A DNA stretch of 64,000 nucleotides, from positions 1 through 64,000 of the forward strand of contig SAAB01000015.1 in the NCBI GenBank assembly GCA_009929615.1, read 5' to 3'. The stretch comes from Clostridia bacterium. Lineage in GTDB: Bacteria > Bacillota > Clostridia > Lachnospirales > Lachnospiraceae. The translations under genes were made by a program, and so were the position numbers. Below the pieces are notes generated by a model. The model made no database searches and had not been told where the DNA came from. It was given only the letters and a program-made list of their open reading frames with translations. This document shows positions 54,729-63,311 of the stretch, piece after piece. Positions within the stretch are counted from its first letter, which is position 1. Each line of letters begins with the position of its first letter.

Positions 54729-55622
54729 ATACAGCATGACAGCTTCAATAGGGCTTCCATCGCCTAATACGCCGTTCTCAAGGTCATTGATGTCGTATGT
54801 ATTACTGAACGTCAGCTTAGGCAACCAACCATTAGCCTGTGTGTAAACCTGTCCAGTAATGGTTCCTTTGCTTACACATACAGCTAAATATCTAATCGGT
54901 TCACCGTCACCAGCACCAGCCCAATCCTCACGATTTCTAACAGCGTCCCACCATCTATCAGCATATGCCTGATAAATACAATCTACATTTCCAAGGTCAT
55001 TCGTTCTATCTGGTTCAACAGGTGTAGGTTCTGGCTGATGTGCTTCAGGAGCCGGTACAGGAGCATCATTGACATCTCCATTACCATCCATAGACATTCC
55101 TAAAGTTTCTAAAATGCTTCTGGCAATCAAATTAACCATTTCATTATACTTATTAACGAATAAGCTGTTATCATATCCATTGTCAATAAATCCTAACTCC
55201 ATTAATACAGCTGGCATATCTGTAGAATTAAGCACGTATAAATCAGTTCTGATTTTCGTGCCACGATTAGTATAACCCAAAGATTCCATTCCAGAATTCA
55301 TTTTATCTGAAAAGACTTTGGCATAACCTTGATTTGAGTATACGCATGTTTCATAGCCAGCAGCACCAGCACCAGATGCGTTTCTATGGAATGACACAAA
55401 GAAGTCACAGCCTTCTTTGTTAACCTGTGGTACATAATTTGCCATGTGAGCATCAGCACCACCGTTTGTAGTACGTGTATAAGCTACTTCTAAGCCATTT
55501 GAAGACAGTATTCTGCCAACAGTGAGTGCTACACCTAATACATCATCTGCTTCTCTACGTCCAAATCCGCATGCACCTGGGTCATCGTCCCCGTGTCCGG
55601 GGTTTAAATATACTTTCGTCAT
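54699..55622 (-). CDS. Phage endolysin: N-acetylmuramoyl-L-alanine amidase, frameshifted
   Basis: An Amidase_3 domain occupies residues 1-175: the Zn ligands His in LNPGHGDDDPG and Glu in GRREADDV, His in VSFHRNASG, and the catalytic Glu in VLMELGFID. A Pro-rich linker and a C-terminal wall-binding-like region follow. The frame stops at 54699 after LQYTRWLCV, whereas the natural C-terminus continues in another frame to 54557. The catalytic domain is intact, so activity may persist with impaired wall binding. GGAGG precedes ATG 55622. Last gene of the prophage lysis module. Confidence 0.88.
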   Translation of the reverse strand: MTKVYLNPGHGDDDPGACGFGRREADDVLGVALTVGRILSSNGLEVAYTRTTNGGADAHMANYVPQVNKEGCDFFVSFHRNASGAGAAGYETCVYSNQGYAKVFSDKMNSGMESLGYTNRGTKIRTDLYVLNSTDMPAVLMELGFIDNGYDNSLFVNKYNEMVNLIARSILETLGMSMDGNGDVNDAPVPAPEAHQPEPTPVEPDRTNDLGNVDCIYQAYADRWWDAVRNREDWAGAGDGEPIRYLAVCVSKGTITGQVYTQANGWLPKLTFSNTYDINDLENGVLGDGSPIEAVMLYLQYTRWLCV

Positions 55623-55657
55623 ATAGTTCCTCCTTATTTTTTTTGTCTACATCAGTT

Positions 55658-56209
55658 TCAATCTGAGAAATCTGGAAAGAACAGCTCTTTGTATCGCTTC
55701 AAGATATACTCATATGTAATATCCATTCGTCCGTTTTCCAGACCTTTCTCAGCAATAACCTGTTCATACCATGCATGTTTTTCAATAATATTGTCATAAG
55801 CCTCTTTGTCGTAATCCCTTTTCTTAATGGCATTACCGAATGCCAATATCGTCCACCGCACGTTATCAATGCGGTCAGCCAAATATTTATCATCATTTTC
55901 TCTAAGTTTTTCTATTAGTTCATTAATTTTCTGGTCTTGTTCATCTAGCTTCTTCACCAAATCTGTCATTCTCTCATCTTGTTCAATGAGTTTTTCTTTA
56001 ATACACTTCATGGACTCGTCAATAATCTTTTTTAAAAACTTACTGATGCCAGCGGATATCTGCTTAAAAATCCATCTAACAGGGTTAATTTTTATCCATG
56101 GATTAAAGTCAATACCGATTCCAAGTAGAGCAAGCACGGCAATAGTCCATCCAAAATAGTCTTTAATAACAGGCAGGGTGTCTTTTAAAAAACTTAAAAT
56201 ATTGTTCAT
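55658..56209 (-). CDS. Prophage membrane-anchored coiled-coil protein
   Basis: This 183-aa protein has one N-terminal hydrophobic segment (YFGWTIAVLALLGIGIDF), a basic stretch and a coiled coil at about 70-115 (LIEQDERMTDLVKKLDEQ). The C-terminal 60 residues are globular and charged. Such proteins are common next to holin and endolysin genes of clostridial prophages. A lysis or membrane-associated role is inferred; no defined family was recognised. Confidence 0.65.
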   Translation of the reverse strand: MNNILSFLKDTLPVIKDYFGWTIAVLALLGIGIDFNPWIKINPVRWIFKQISAGISKFLKKIIDESMKCIKEKLIEQDERMTDLVKKLDEQDQKINELIEKLRENDDKYLADRIDNVRWTILAFGNAIKKRDYDKEAYDNIIEKHAWYEQVIAEKGLENGRMDITYEYILKRYKELFFPDFSD

Positions 56210-56254
56210 TTCTACATCCGACCATTCCTTTCCAATTTAAAAAGAACTGTATTT

Positions 56255-56692
56255 CTACAGTCCCTCAAATAAGCGGTATCTAGGTTTTTCTTCATCGAAT
56301 AGCCAGTACCTTAAATAGTCATCAACCACAATAGCAACAGCGGACAAGAAGTACCAGATAACGCTAAATGGAGCACATATCTGTCCCATAAAATTTAACG
56401 GAACATTGGAGTAATCCCAAATATTAAGCCCAAGCCATACATTCAGAATTAATCCGGCTACCAATTCACCAACAGTTACAATAATGGCTCCTAAAAACAT
56501 CTGGAGAGTTAATGGCGTATCCCAAGGAATATACTCATTTATCTCGCCAACTAGTAAGCACAGAAAGAACGACAGTACCCACATAGAAATATCTGAATAT
56601 CCTCTGTAAAGCACTTCAATGCACACATACACAGTGGCAGGAATAGCACCTAAAACAAAATACTTAACAAGCCATTTATACGGATGTTCCAT
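56255..56692 (-). CDS. CmpB-like 'putative ABC transporter permease' (PF06541 type), holin-position protein
   Basis: About 145 aa with four hydrophobic helices and the family segment VPLNFMGQICAPFSVIWYFL. Despite the family name it has no ATPase partner and lies where phages keep holin genes, so a membrane role in lysis is plausible but unproven. ATG 56692 follows GGAGG at some distance (15 bases); TTG 56704, overlapping the upstream gene, is the alternative start. Confidence 0.7.
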   Translation of the reverse strand: MEHPYKWLVKYFVLGAIPATVYVCIEVLYRGYSDISMWVLSFFLCLLVGEINEYIPWDTPLTLQMFLGAIIVTVGELVAGLILNVWLGLNIWDYSNVPLNFMGQICAPFSVIWYFLSAVAIVVDDYLRYWLFDEEKPRYRLFEGL

Positions 56693-56693
56693 T

Positions 56694-58271
56694 CTAATTA
56701 TCAATTACCTCCACTTCACTAGGTGGTATAACTTCTACGTCTGGATTTACAGGTTCAGTCATCTGAGCTATGTAACCTTCGATTGTGGCATTAAGCTGAG
56801 TGAGGATAGATGTCATATGTTCTTGTAAGTCAGCTGGTAAGCTAGAATTGGATGTAATAGCCATAACTTCGTCATTCATTGTACATCTGCGAATCCACAC
56901 ATTGTAGGAATTGATTAAAGTCGTAAACTGTGTGACATAAGCATCCGCAACAATAGATATTAAAGCTAATTCTTTTGGAGTGTAGAATTTACAGGCAAAT
57001 TTATCAGAGTGATAAGGCAAAGATACCTGTAGCTTGTCAGAACGTCGTTCCAGCTTATCAATATTAATCTGGTCAAGTGTAGTGAGAGAGAAGTGTTCCA
57101 TGCCACTCGGCAATTCAACGTCAACACCAGATTCAATAATGTCTGAGATTTCTTTCTGTATTTCCTTACACTTAAATTCTTTTAACTCGTCTAAAGTCAT
57201 CTGCGACGGGTCAATTACAGAGTCAATCTTTTCAGCTAATTCAGCCACCTTTTCTTCAAGCATTTTCCGCTTGGTAAGACTTGAATCAAGTTTCTGAGTA
57301 ATCTCGTCATATTTCTTGTCGATTTCATCCTCTAATTCATCATACCCATTAAGTATCATGTCATAGTTTCTATCTTCAACAAGTTCTTGACGTTCTTCTT
57401 CAAGTTCTCTTAACTGTGCTTGCAATTCGCGACGTTTGCGTTCAGCTTCAGCACCAGTCTGTCCATCTAATACTGCAAGCTGAGACTGAATCGAAAGAAT
57501 ATCTTTATTCTTATCACGAATTTTCTTCTGATAGTCATCGTATTCTTTTTGAGTCCGAAGAGCCTCTTTACGTCCACTAATGAGTTCTTTCTGTGCATCT
57601 ACCTGTTTTTCAATACCTTCTTTGGTAAGTTCTACCATGGCTTTACGGTATTCATTAACATCATCCGCCGCAGATTGAGATTCATCACGATAATCCCTAA
57701 GAAGTTCTGTATACTCTGACTGAGTAATATTTCCCTTCTTTAAGTCGTCATTTAACTTATTGATGGCATTTTCATACTCCGCAACCTGCTTCTTTGCTGT
57801 ATTCAGTTGTTGACCTAAAAGGGCATATTTAGTAAGCCCCTCACTTGTAAGACCTCCATCTTCGGTGAAGAAATTATCTTCGTTTAGAAGGTCAATAGCA
57901 CGTCCAAGCTCATCAATCTTATCTTTATTAGCTTCAACGTTTTTGGTAAAATTATCCCAATTTGCCTCGTGAACATTATCCTTAACATCCTCAAGTTCAA
58001 GATTTACATCTGCGATTTCGTTTTTAAGCGACATCATGGTTTCTTGCATCTCAAACCATTTGTCCGTTCCAACAAAACCTTCCTGATTTTTCATCAGATT
58101 ATCATATTCAGCTTGTAAAGTTTTGAGCTCTTTCTCTCGATTATCCTTTATGGCGTTATTATATTTAATAACATTGTCATAGTCTTTTGCGGTTAAAGTC
58201 TTTCCTTGCTTTTCGGCAAGCTTGTTTATAACCTCGTAATTCTTCAAGATTTCGCTCAAGTGAGAATTCAT
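56694..58271 (-). CDS. Tape measure C-terminal region fused to a tail-protein (DUF4376-like) C-terminus
   Basis: Residues 1-325 are heptad-rich coiled coil (ELKTLQAEYDNLMKN, ERKRRELQAQLRELEEE) of the kind ending clostridial tape measure proteins. From about 335 the text changes to EEKVAELAEKIDSVIDPSQM, then TLDELKEFKCKEIQKEIS and PYHSDKFACKFYTPKELALI. That pattern belongs to a small accessory tail protein (DUF4376-like) normally encoded several genes downstream. The ATG 58271 lies in an ATGA overlap, but the upstream frame continues sensibly (DFKYEKIDNIVDDFDN) and joins the preceding ORF if one base is added at 58346-58348. So this is most likely the 3' part of one gene. Confidence 0.6.
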   Translation of the reverse strand: MNSHLSEILKNYEVINKLAEKQGKTLTAKDYDNVIKYNNAIKDNREKELKTLQAEYDNLMKNQEGFVGTDKWFEMQETMMSLKNEIADVNLELEDVKDNVHEANWDNFTKNVEANKDKIDELGRAIDLLNEDNFFTEDGGLTSEGLTKYALLGQQLNTAKKQVAEYENAINKLNDDLKKGNITQSEYTELLRDYRDESQSAADDVNEYRKAMVELTKEGIEKQVDAQKELISGRKEALRTQKEYDDYQKKIRDKNKDILSIQSQLAVLDGQTGAEAERKRRELQAQLRELEEERQELVEDRNYDMILNGYDELEDEIDKKYDEITQKLDSSLTKRKMLEEKVAELAEKIDSVIDPSQMTLDELKEFKCKEIQKEISDIIESGVDVELPSGMEHFSLTTLDQINIDKLERRSDKLQVSLPYHSDKFACKFYTPKELALISIVADAYVTQFTTLINSYNVWIRRCTMNDEVMAITSNSSLPADLQEHMTSILTQLNATIEGYIAQMTEPVNPDVEVIPPSEVEVIDN

Positions 58272-61200
58272 ATTGTCAAAATCGTCAACAATATTATCAA
58301 TTTTCTCATACTTAAAATCAGTGATATCCTGTGAGAGTTGCCGTATTTCATGAGAGCAGCTGTCTGTGCGGCAGACAAGATTATATCGCCTTTTTTAAGC
58401 TTTTCTTGATGCATGCCAGGTGGAAGAAGTTCCCATTTTCCACTGCGAATTCGTGATTCACGTCCGATTTCATTCACCAATGCAACTTCATCCCTTGGTA
58501 AAGAAACTTTTCCAGTTCCATAGGCATGTGCTTGCGATAACATTGTTGGCGACATTGTGCCACTTGCTTGAGCAGGAGAGAACATCGTGCCCGTTGCTTT
58601 TTGCTCAACAATAGTTCTAAATACAGTTTGGAAAATTGGAGGCAAGTAGCTAGAAATATCTTCTATAACACTTCGAATAACGCCCTGAGATGCCGAAGGA
58701 GCTTCTGTTGGTACAGGGTCAGTAACTTCCTGACTGACACCTTGAGTTGCGGGGTCAACTTCTTCTGGTGGCGGATTTACGACCTCATAGGTGATAGTAC
58801 CGTCTTTATGTTGAACTTGTGCGACTTCTTGTATAACGCCTCCGACATTTGCAGTGTATATAACAGAACCGTCCGTATTTTTGATAACATTTACTTCTGC
58901 TTGAACACCGTCAACATTTGCATCAAATGTAATAGTGCTTCCGATTGTCATTGCATCAATCTGCGACTGTAATTCATTCTGGTCAACTTCACCTTCAAAT
59001 TTTAAATGAATAGGGTCAGGCGTGATTCCGCCCAAATCGGTTCCGAGAAGTTGTGCAAGTTCTTCTCTTGTAATTCCTGCACTTTTAGCAACTTCATTTA
59101 AAACGTCTTGTGCCTTGTCGGAATTCAGATATTCTTCCCAGTCGGCTACTTCTCCATTCGCAAAAGCGTCCTGATAAGCGTTTTGAACATCATAAATACC
59201 ATCAATCTGCTTCTGTACAGCAACTTTCTGGTCGTCTGTGATATTGTCGTCAAGCTGTTCCTGCAATGTGAGAATATTGTCCGTTGCTTGTTCATATGAT
59301 TTGCTGTCTTTACCGTCGTATCCGGTTTCACCCTCACGTTGGCTTCGATATTTCTTATTCGCAACGTTTACAGATGCCCAGTCCTTGTTTTCACCACTAG
59401 CCTGAGCCTCTTCTTGTAAATCCGCAATCTGTTGACGAAGATTTGCCATATCATATTCAAATTTAATCTTTACGATTTGCTCCTCAGATAATCCTGCGAG
59501 GTCTTCTTCTAATCCGGCATATTCATTGTCGTACTGCTCAAGCATGTTGCCAAGCCAATCTTTATACGCACCGTCCTCTAAAGAATTGAAAATGTCACGA
59601 ATTCCTTCAAGATTTCCTTTGTATTCTTCGATACCTTCGCCGCTGAATACTACGTCATCAAATTCCGCACCGTAGGCTTCCATACCGTGAAGCATAGCCT
59701 CTGTAACTTCCAAACTTTGACCAAGAGCATCAGCCGCTTCAGCAGTATTCTTGAATTTCCACTCCATGCCATTTTCGCCATCAGACAGCAATTCGGCACC
59801 ACGTAAATCGTCTGTGAAGTTTACGAGTCCTTGGAGTGGGTCTTCGTTGCCAAAATATCGTGCAACTGAATCACGAGCATTTTCCCAAGCCTCCACATAT
59901 CCGTCCGCATCATATACGTAATCATCTTCATTGATTTTATATGGTGAGAACATCTGAGTGAGAGATTGGAAGTCGTCTGTACCGACAAGACCAGCGTTGT
60001 AAAGCTCATTGCCTTTATTATAGTACTCCATCATTTTTGAGTAATTAGCGTCCTGATTTTCGGTTTCAAACGCAGCATCAACCGTTGACAGTTTTCCGTC
60101 AAAGCCAGAAATGGCTTCTGAAACACCATCGGCAGAAGATTTCGCTTCGTCAAGATATCTTTTCAGGGTGCTGATATTTTCAACACCGATATCATCAAGA
60201 CTAATACCCATACTATCTAAAGCATCTCTGAGTTCCGTCGTAGAATCTGATGCATCCATCAATTCTTCTTTCAGGAATTTTCCACCTTTAGAATTATCGA
60301 AGAATTTGTTTAAATTATTCAACTCTCTCTCGGCAGGAGACAAGTCAATGTTATTTACACTCTCAAAAGCTTCCTCGTATTGTTTGGCTAATCCTGCGTA
60401 TTGTGGGTCCCCAAGAATGGCTTCATAATTTTTTGACGCAGCTTCTACACGAGTAGATAAATCAGCATTTAAGTCTGCTTGATATTTGCTTAACGACTCA
60501 ATTTCTTTTTGATATTTTTTAACTTCCTTTGGGTCGGTTGCGGCGGCTTGAGCATCTTTCATATTTTCAAGCTGATTGTTTACATTTACGATCTCGTCAG
60601 CAGTTGTCTTGATTTGCTCGGCATCGGTGAGCCAATCCGCAGAATTCCCATTGCCATCTGCATAAGCCATGCCATAAAGGTTGTTATCTACTTTATTTTT
60701 ATAAACATCATCTTCAGATGTGGTCGACAATGCAAGAGCAGCGGCAGAACCTGCTGCAACTTTTTGAGCATTTGCCATGTTCTCAAGTAAGGTTTTCTTT
60801 CTTTCAAGTTCATTATTTTGTTCTTGAAGTCTTGACAATTCGGCTTCGTCAGACAAAGATATGGAATCTTGAGCATTTATTTCGGCAATTTTCTGTTGAG
60901 TTGTTGATAACTCGGAATTCACAGATTCCAATTCTGATGTAGTAGACGTGTAATCATCAATCGCTTTTGAGGCACTTTCAAGGTTGGTTCCATAATCTAC
61001 TTTAAATACGTTTTTATTGAGACGATCAAAAACAGAGGATAAGAAAGTCAATCCACCAATTAGACCAACCGCTCCAAGCGTAGCCATTCCTGTACCTGTT
61101 TTTGCCCAATCAACAAATGCTGTTTTAGCACCTTTTACGACATTTGTTAATCCCGAAAATCCTTTTTTGGATTTATCTATTTCGTGCATCCTGGTAATAA

Positions 61201-61411
61201 CATCGGAAACATTGTCGCTAAGTCCGATTGTTTCTAAGGCAGCTTTTGCAATATCATCAGACACTCCACCAAAATTTAAAACCTTTGCTATGTCACCGAT
61301 ATCATCAATTGATCTGATAATATCAGAAACCTTCGACGCATCATCTGCGACTTCTGAAATATTGGAAAATGTATTTACCAAATCCCCCATCATACCTATA
61401 TTTTTGAGTGA
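58268..61411 (-). CDS. Phage tail tape measure protein, third coding segment
   Basis: About 1,047 residues. A hydrophobic stretch (GMATLGAVGLIGGLTFLSSVF) is followed by long coiled-coil and helical regions, a beta-rich insert (GSTITFDANVDGVQAEVNVI), a Pro-rich linker, and LKKGDIILSAAQTAALM near the end. Annotated alone it would start at ATG 61420, which lies inside the upstream insert. The true coding resumes at 61411 (SLKNIGMMGDLVNTFSN). The last residues (HRISLILS to the stop) are out of frame after the T-run at 58346-58348. Sets virion tail length if functional. Confidence 0.75.
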   Translation of the reverse strand, partial: SLKNIGMMGDLVNTFSNISEVADDASKVSDIIRSIDDIGDIAKVLNFGGVSDDIAKAALETIGLSDNVSDVITRMHEIDKSKKGFSGLTNVVKGAKTAFVDWAKTGTGMATLGAVGLIGGLTFLSSVFDRLNKNVFKVDYGTNLESASKAIDDYTSTTSELESVNSELSTTQQKIAEINAQDSISLSDEAELSRLQEQNNELERKKTLLENMANAQKVAAGSAAALALSTTSEDDVYKNKVDNNLYGMAYADGNGNSADWLTDAEQIKTTADEIVNVNNQLENMKDAQAAATDPKEVKKYQKEIESLSKYQADLNADLSTRVEAASKNYEAILGDPQYAGLAKQYEEAFESVNNIDLSPAERELNNLNKFFDNSKGGKFLKEELMDASDSTTELRDALDSMGISLDDIGVENISTLKRYLDEAKSSADGVSEAISGFDGKLSTVDAAFETENQDANYSKMMEYYNKGNELYNAGLVGTDDFQSLTQMFSPYKINEDDYVYDADGYVEAWENARDSVARYFGNEDPLQGLVNFTDDLRGAELLSDGENGMEWKFKNTAEAADALGQSLEVTEAMLHGMEAYGAEFDDVVFSGEGIEEYKGNLEGIRDIFNSLEDGAYKDWLGNMLEQYDNEYAGLEEDLAGLSEEQIVKIKFEYDMANLRQQIADLQEEAQASGENKDWASVNVANKKYRSQREGETGYDGKDSKSYEQATDNILTLQEQLDDNITDDQKVAVQKQIDGIYDVQNAYQDAFANGEVADWEEYLNSDKAQDVLNEVAKSAGITREELAQLLGTDLGGITPDPIHLKFEGEVDQNELQSQIDAMTIGSTITFDANVDGVQAEVNVIKNTDGSVIYTANVGGVIQEVAQVQHKDGTITYEVVNPPPEEVDPATQGVSQEVTDPVPTEAPSASQGVIRSVIEDISSYLPPIFQTVFRTIVEQKATGTMFSPAQASGTMSPTMLSQAHAYGTGKVSLPRDEVALVNEIGRESRIRSGKWELLPPGMHQEKLKKGDIILSAAQTAALMKYGNSHRISLILSMRKLIILLTILTI

Positions 61412-61483
61412 CATTAACATGGTAGAATGATATAATTAAATAAACAACTTGTTGTTATTGAATATTAATACAGGAGGAATAAA

Positions 61484-62263
61484 ATGGCTTTAATAAATTG
61501 TCCAAAATGCGGAAGAGAAAATGTATCAGATATGGCTGAAAAATGTCCTGAATGCGAATTTGAAATAAAATCATATTACCAAAATATCGAAAAAGAAGAA
61601 TTACGTAATAAAAAAGAGCAAGAATTATTAGAAAAACAGAAAAAAATAGACGAACAAGAAGCAAGAAGGATAGAAGAAGAATCAAAAAAGCAAATAAAAT
61701 GCCCAGAATGTGGTACGTACTTTTATGAAAAATTGAGAATATGTCCTAATTGTGGATTTTCAATGGATGATACAGAAAATATTAATAAACTTAAAATAAT
61801 TGAAGACTTGAAAAACGAAGCGGATAAAAAAACATGGACATGGTTCCTTGCCTTGGCGATAATATTTGGAGCGGGGTGCATTTTTATGATTTATGAGGGG
61901 GGCGGTATACTTATACTATTAGGTGGCGTGATGACCTTAATATGGACATTTTTAGCATGGTCATTCGCACAAGATAAAGTAGAAAATAAAAACAAACTCA
62001 ACTTAGCTTTAGATGATTATCAAACATACAAAGAAAAATACGGAAATAAACGTCCAATTCAATCTGTAGAAATCACTCTCAAAGACATGAAAGAAATCCA
62101 GCGAGTCAGAGAAAATAGAGGTGTCAAATGTCCATATTGCAGCTCAACCAACATTAAAAATATTTCAGGCACTTCCCGTCTGGCATCAGCTGTGACTTTT
62201 GGAATCCTGTCTAAGAAGATAGGGAAGCAGTGGCATTGTAATAACTGCAAGAGCGATTTTTAG
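61484..62263 (+). CDS. Zinc-ribbon membrane protein carried by the element
   Basis: This 259-aa protein has three zinc ribbons: Cys 6/9/21/24, Cys 73/76/87/90 and Cys 216/219/252/255. Between the first two is a highly charged coiled coil (about 30-70). Two membrane helices follow at about 118-138 and 140-163 (WFLALAIIFGAGCIFMI, GGGILILLGGVMTLIWTF). All ribbons would face the cytoplasm. AGGAGG at 61472-61477 precedes ATG 61484. It is the only gene on the plus strand of the prophage part and is AT-richer than its surroundings, suggesting cargo with separate origin. Function unknown. Confidence 0.8.
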   Translation: MALINCPKCGRENVSDMAEKCPECEFEIKSYYQNIEKEELRNKKEQELLEKQKKIDEQEARRIEEESKKQIKCPECGTYFYEKLRICPNCGFSMDDTENINKLKIIEDLKNEADKKTWTWFLALAIIFGAGCIFMIYEGGGILILLGGVMTLIWTFLAWSFAQDKVENKNKLNLALDDYQTYKEKYGNKRPIQSVEITLKDMKEIQRVRENRGVKCPYCSSTNIKNISGTSRLASAVTFGILSKKIGKQWHCNNCKSDF

Positions 62264-62344
62264 AATTGGAGAACTTATAAACCAATATTATTGAAGAAAA
62301 TAGTGTATTTTTATTTTTTCTCTCTTTAACAAACGTATCTAATA

Positions 62345-62645
62345 GCAGGAGAGTGATGCTACTAGAGACGTGTGGTCTACCACAATATATACCTTGGAAC
62401 ATTCATTAAGAGCATACACAATATGGCTTGTATATACTCCGAGGAAGGGTGCTCTCTCTACTCCTCCCAAGACTAATATCTTTACCCCGTCACCACGATT
62501 TAACGTAGTTGTTGCTAACGGATTATATGATAAAACTTTCGCTCTTGGGTTGGCTCGTGCGTTGCCACGGGACATGTTTCCATGCTTTTATTTCACCCGA
62601 TTCACTACTATATAATAGTAGAATAGTGGATTCGACGAATTATTC
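62345..62645 (-). ncRNA. Candidate structured RNA (HEARO/omega-RNA-like, or group I-like)
   Basis: Read on the minus strand: hairpin CTACTAT-TAT-ATAGTAG (62621-62605); GNRA-capped CATG-GAAA-CATG (62584-62573); GAGCCAACCCAAGAGCGAAAG; then CGTTAGCAACAACTACG and GTTAAATCGTGGTGACGGGG, followed by TAAAGATATTAGTC. Further on, an 11-bp stem pairs GAGTATATACA with TGTGTATGCTC, and GTGG-TAGA-CCAC forms another hairpin. The block TTAAATCGTG...GGTAAAG-TATTAGTC resembles what I recall of HEARO (IscB/IsrB) omega RNAs. AAGATATTAGTC also resembles the group I intron S element. Class not settled. Confidence 0.5.
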
Positions 62646-62759
62646 CTCTATTTATTTTAGAACCCTATTCTCACTGCATTGAATTATCACGCCTTTATGT
62701 GATTTTCTCTGCAATAATAGACCCACTCAATAGTATAAGTGTAGCCGGGAATTTGGCCA

Positions 62760-63311
62760 ATCTAGGTTCTTTACGAATTTGGCAATTCCAATACCACCTA
62801 AAATCGGTTTTAAAATTCCAAATTGGTCTATAAGTTGCGTTATAATTCCTAAAAGTCCGGTTCCGCTATCAATCAATCCTTTAAATAAATCCGATGATAT
62901 CGCTGTAGTTGAAAACTCCTGGAACTGAGCTTTAAACTGTTGCTGTTTGGCTTCGATGCTCTGCATCCATCGGTCTTGCTCGGCTTGTGCTGAACCTTCA
63001 GAATTCAGCGTTGCCTGATATGCTTTTTCAATCTGTCCTGACTGGAACGCCTGAATAATTGCAGCACCTTGATTTCCTCTTTGTTTTCCAAAAAGTGTTT
63101 CTAACAAGTCTGCCTGAGCGGTAGATTCAAGTTCATCGTATACCTCGGATACGCCTTTAAGGATATCGTAGTAATCTTTAAATTTAGACGGGTCGGCATC
63201 ATTCATGATTTTTACTTGACCTTTGGTAAGATTCAAAATATGTGTCTGAATTTTGCTTACTGACTCAAGTCCTTCGGATTCCTCTCCGAGTTCCTCAAGT
63301 TTACCCTTCAT
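62760..63311 (-). CDS. Phage tail tape measure protein, second coding segment
   Basis: Codes from MKGKLEELGEESEGLESVSK to GIAKFVKNLD. The central part, DYYDILKGVSEVYDELES, ETLFGKQRGNQGAAIIQAF and SGQIEKAYQATLNSEGSA, is highly characteristic of TP901-1-type tape measure proteins. Bounded by the two inserts at 63312-63647 and 61412-62759. Both junctions fall between codons and join smoothly to the neighbouring segments (VMG|MKGKLE and KNLD|SLKN). As it stands the segment has no start codon with a ribosome site. Confidence 0.8.

Larger units (their letters stand above)
61412..62759. mobile_element. 1,348-nt intervening element in the tape measure gene
   Basis: On the minus strand the tape measure reads ...KFVKNLD to 62760 and resumes with SLKNIGMMGD at 61411. 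Removal restores the frame with no duplication of flanking bases. The element carries a structured RNA on the minus strand at its high-coordinate end and a zinc-ribbon gene on the plus strand. The plus-strand left flank is GTGA (61408-61411). Near that edge lies AACAACTTGTTGTT (61443-61456), a perfect subterminal hairpin. Lack of a target duplication and a tetranucleotide flank recall IS200/IS605-type or IStron elements, but no transposase or TnpB/IscB gene is present. Confidence 0.6.

Noticed and set aside
58268-58271. ATGA overlap as true translational coupling of two phage genes
   Set aside because: Sequence upstream of the ATG in the downstream frame reads as tape measure protein, so the overlap is a product of the frameshift.
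62339-62615. Overlapping ORFs on both strands (78 and 81 aa)
   Set aside because: They cover the structured RNA, lack ribosome sites and have no recognisable domain.
61412-62759. Group II intron
   Set aside because: No GTGYG-type 5' end, no recognisable domain V near the 3' end and no reverse transcriptase.
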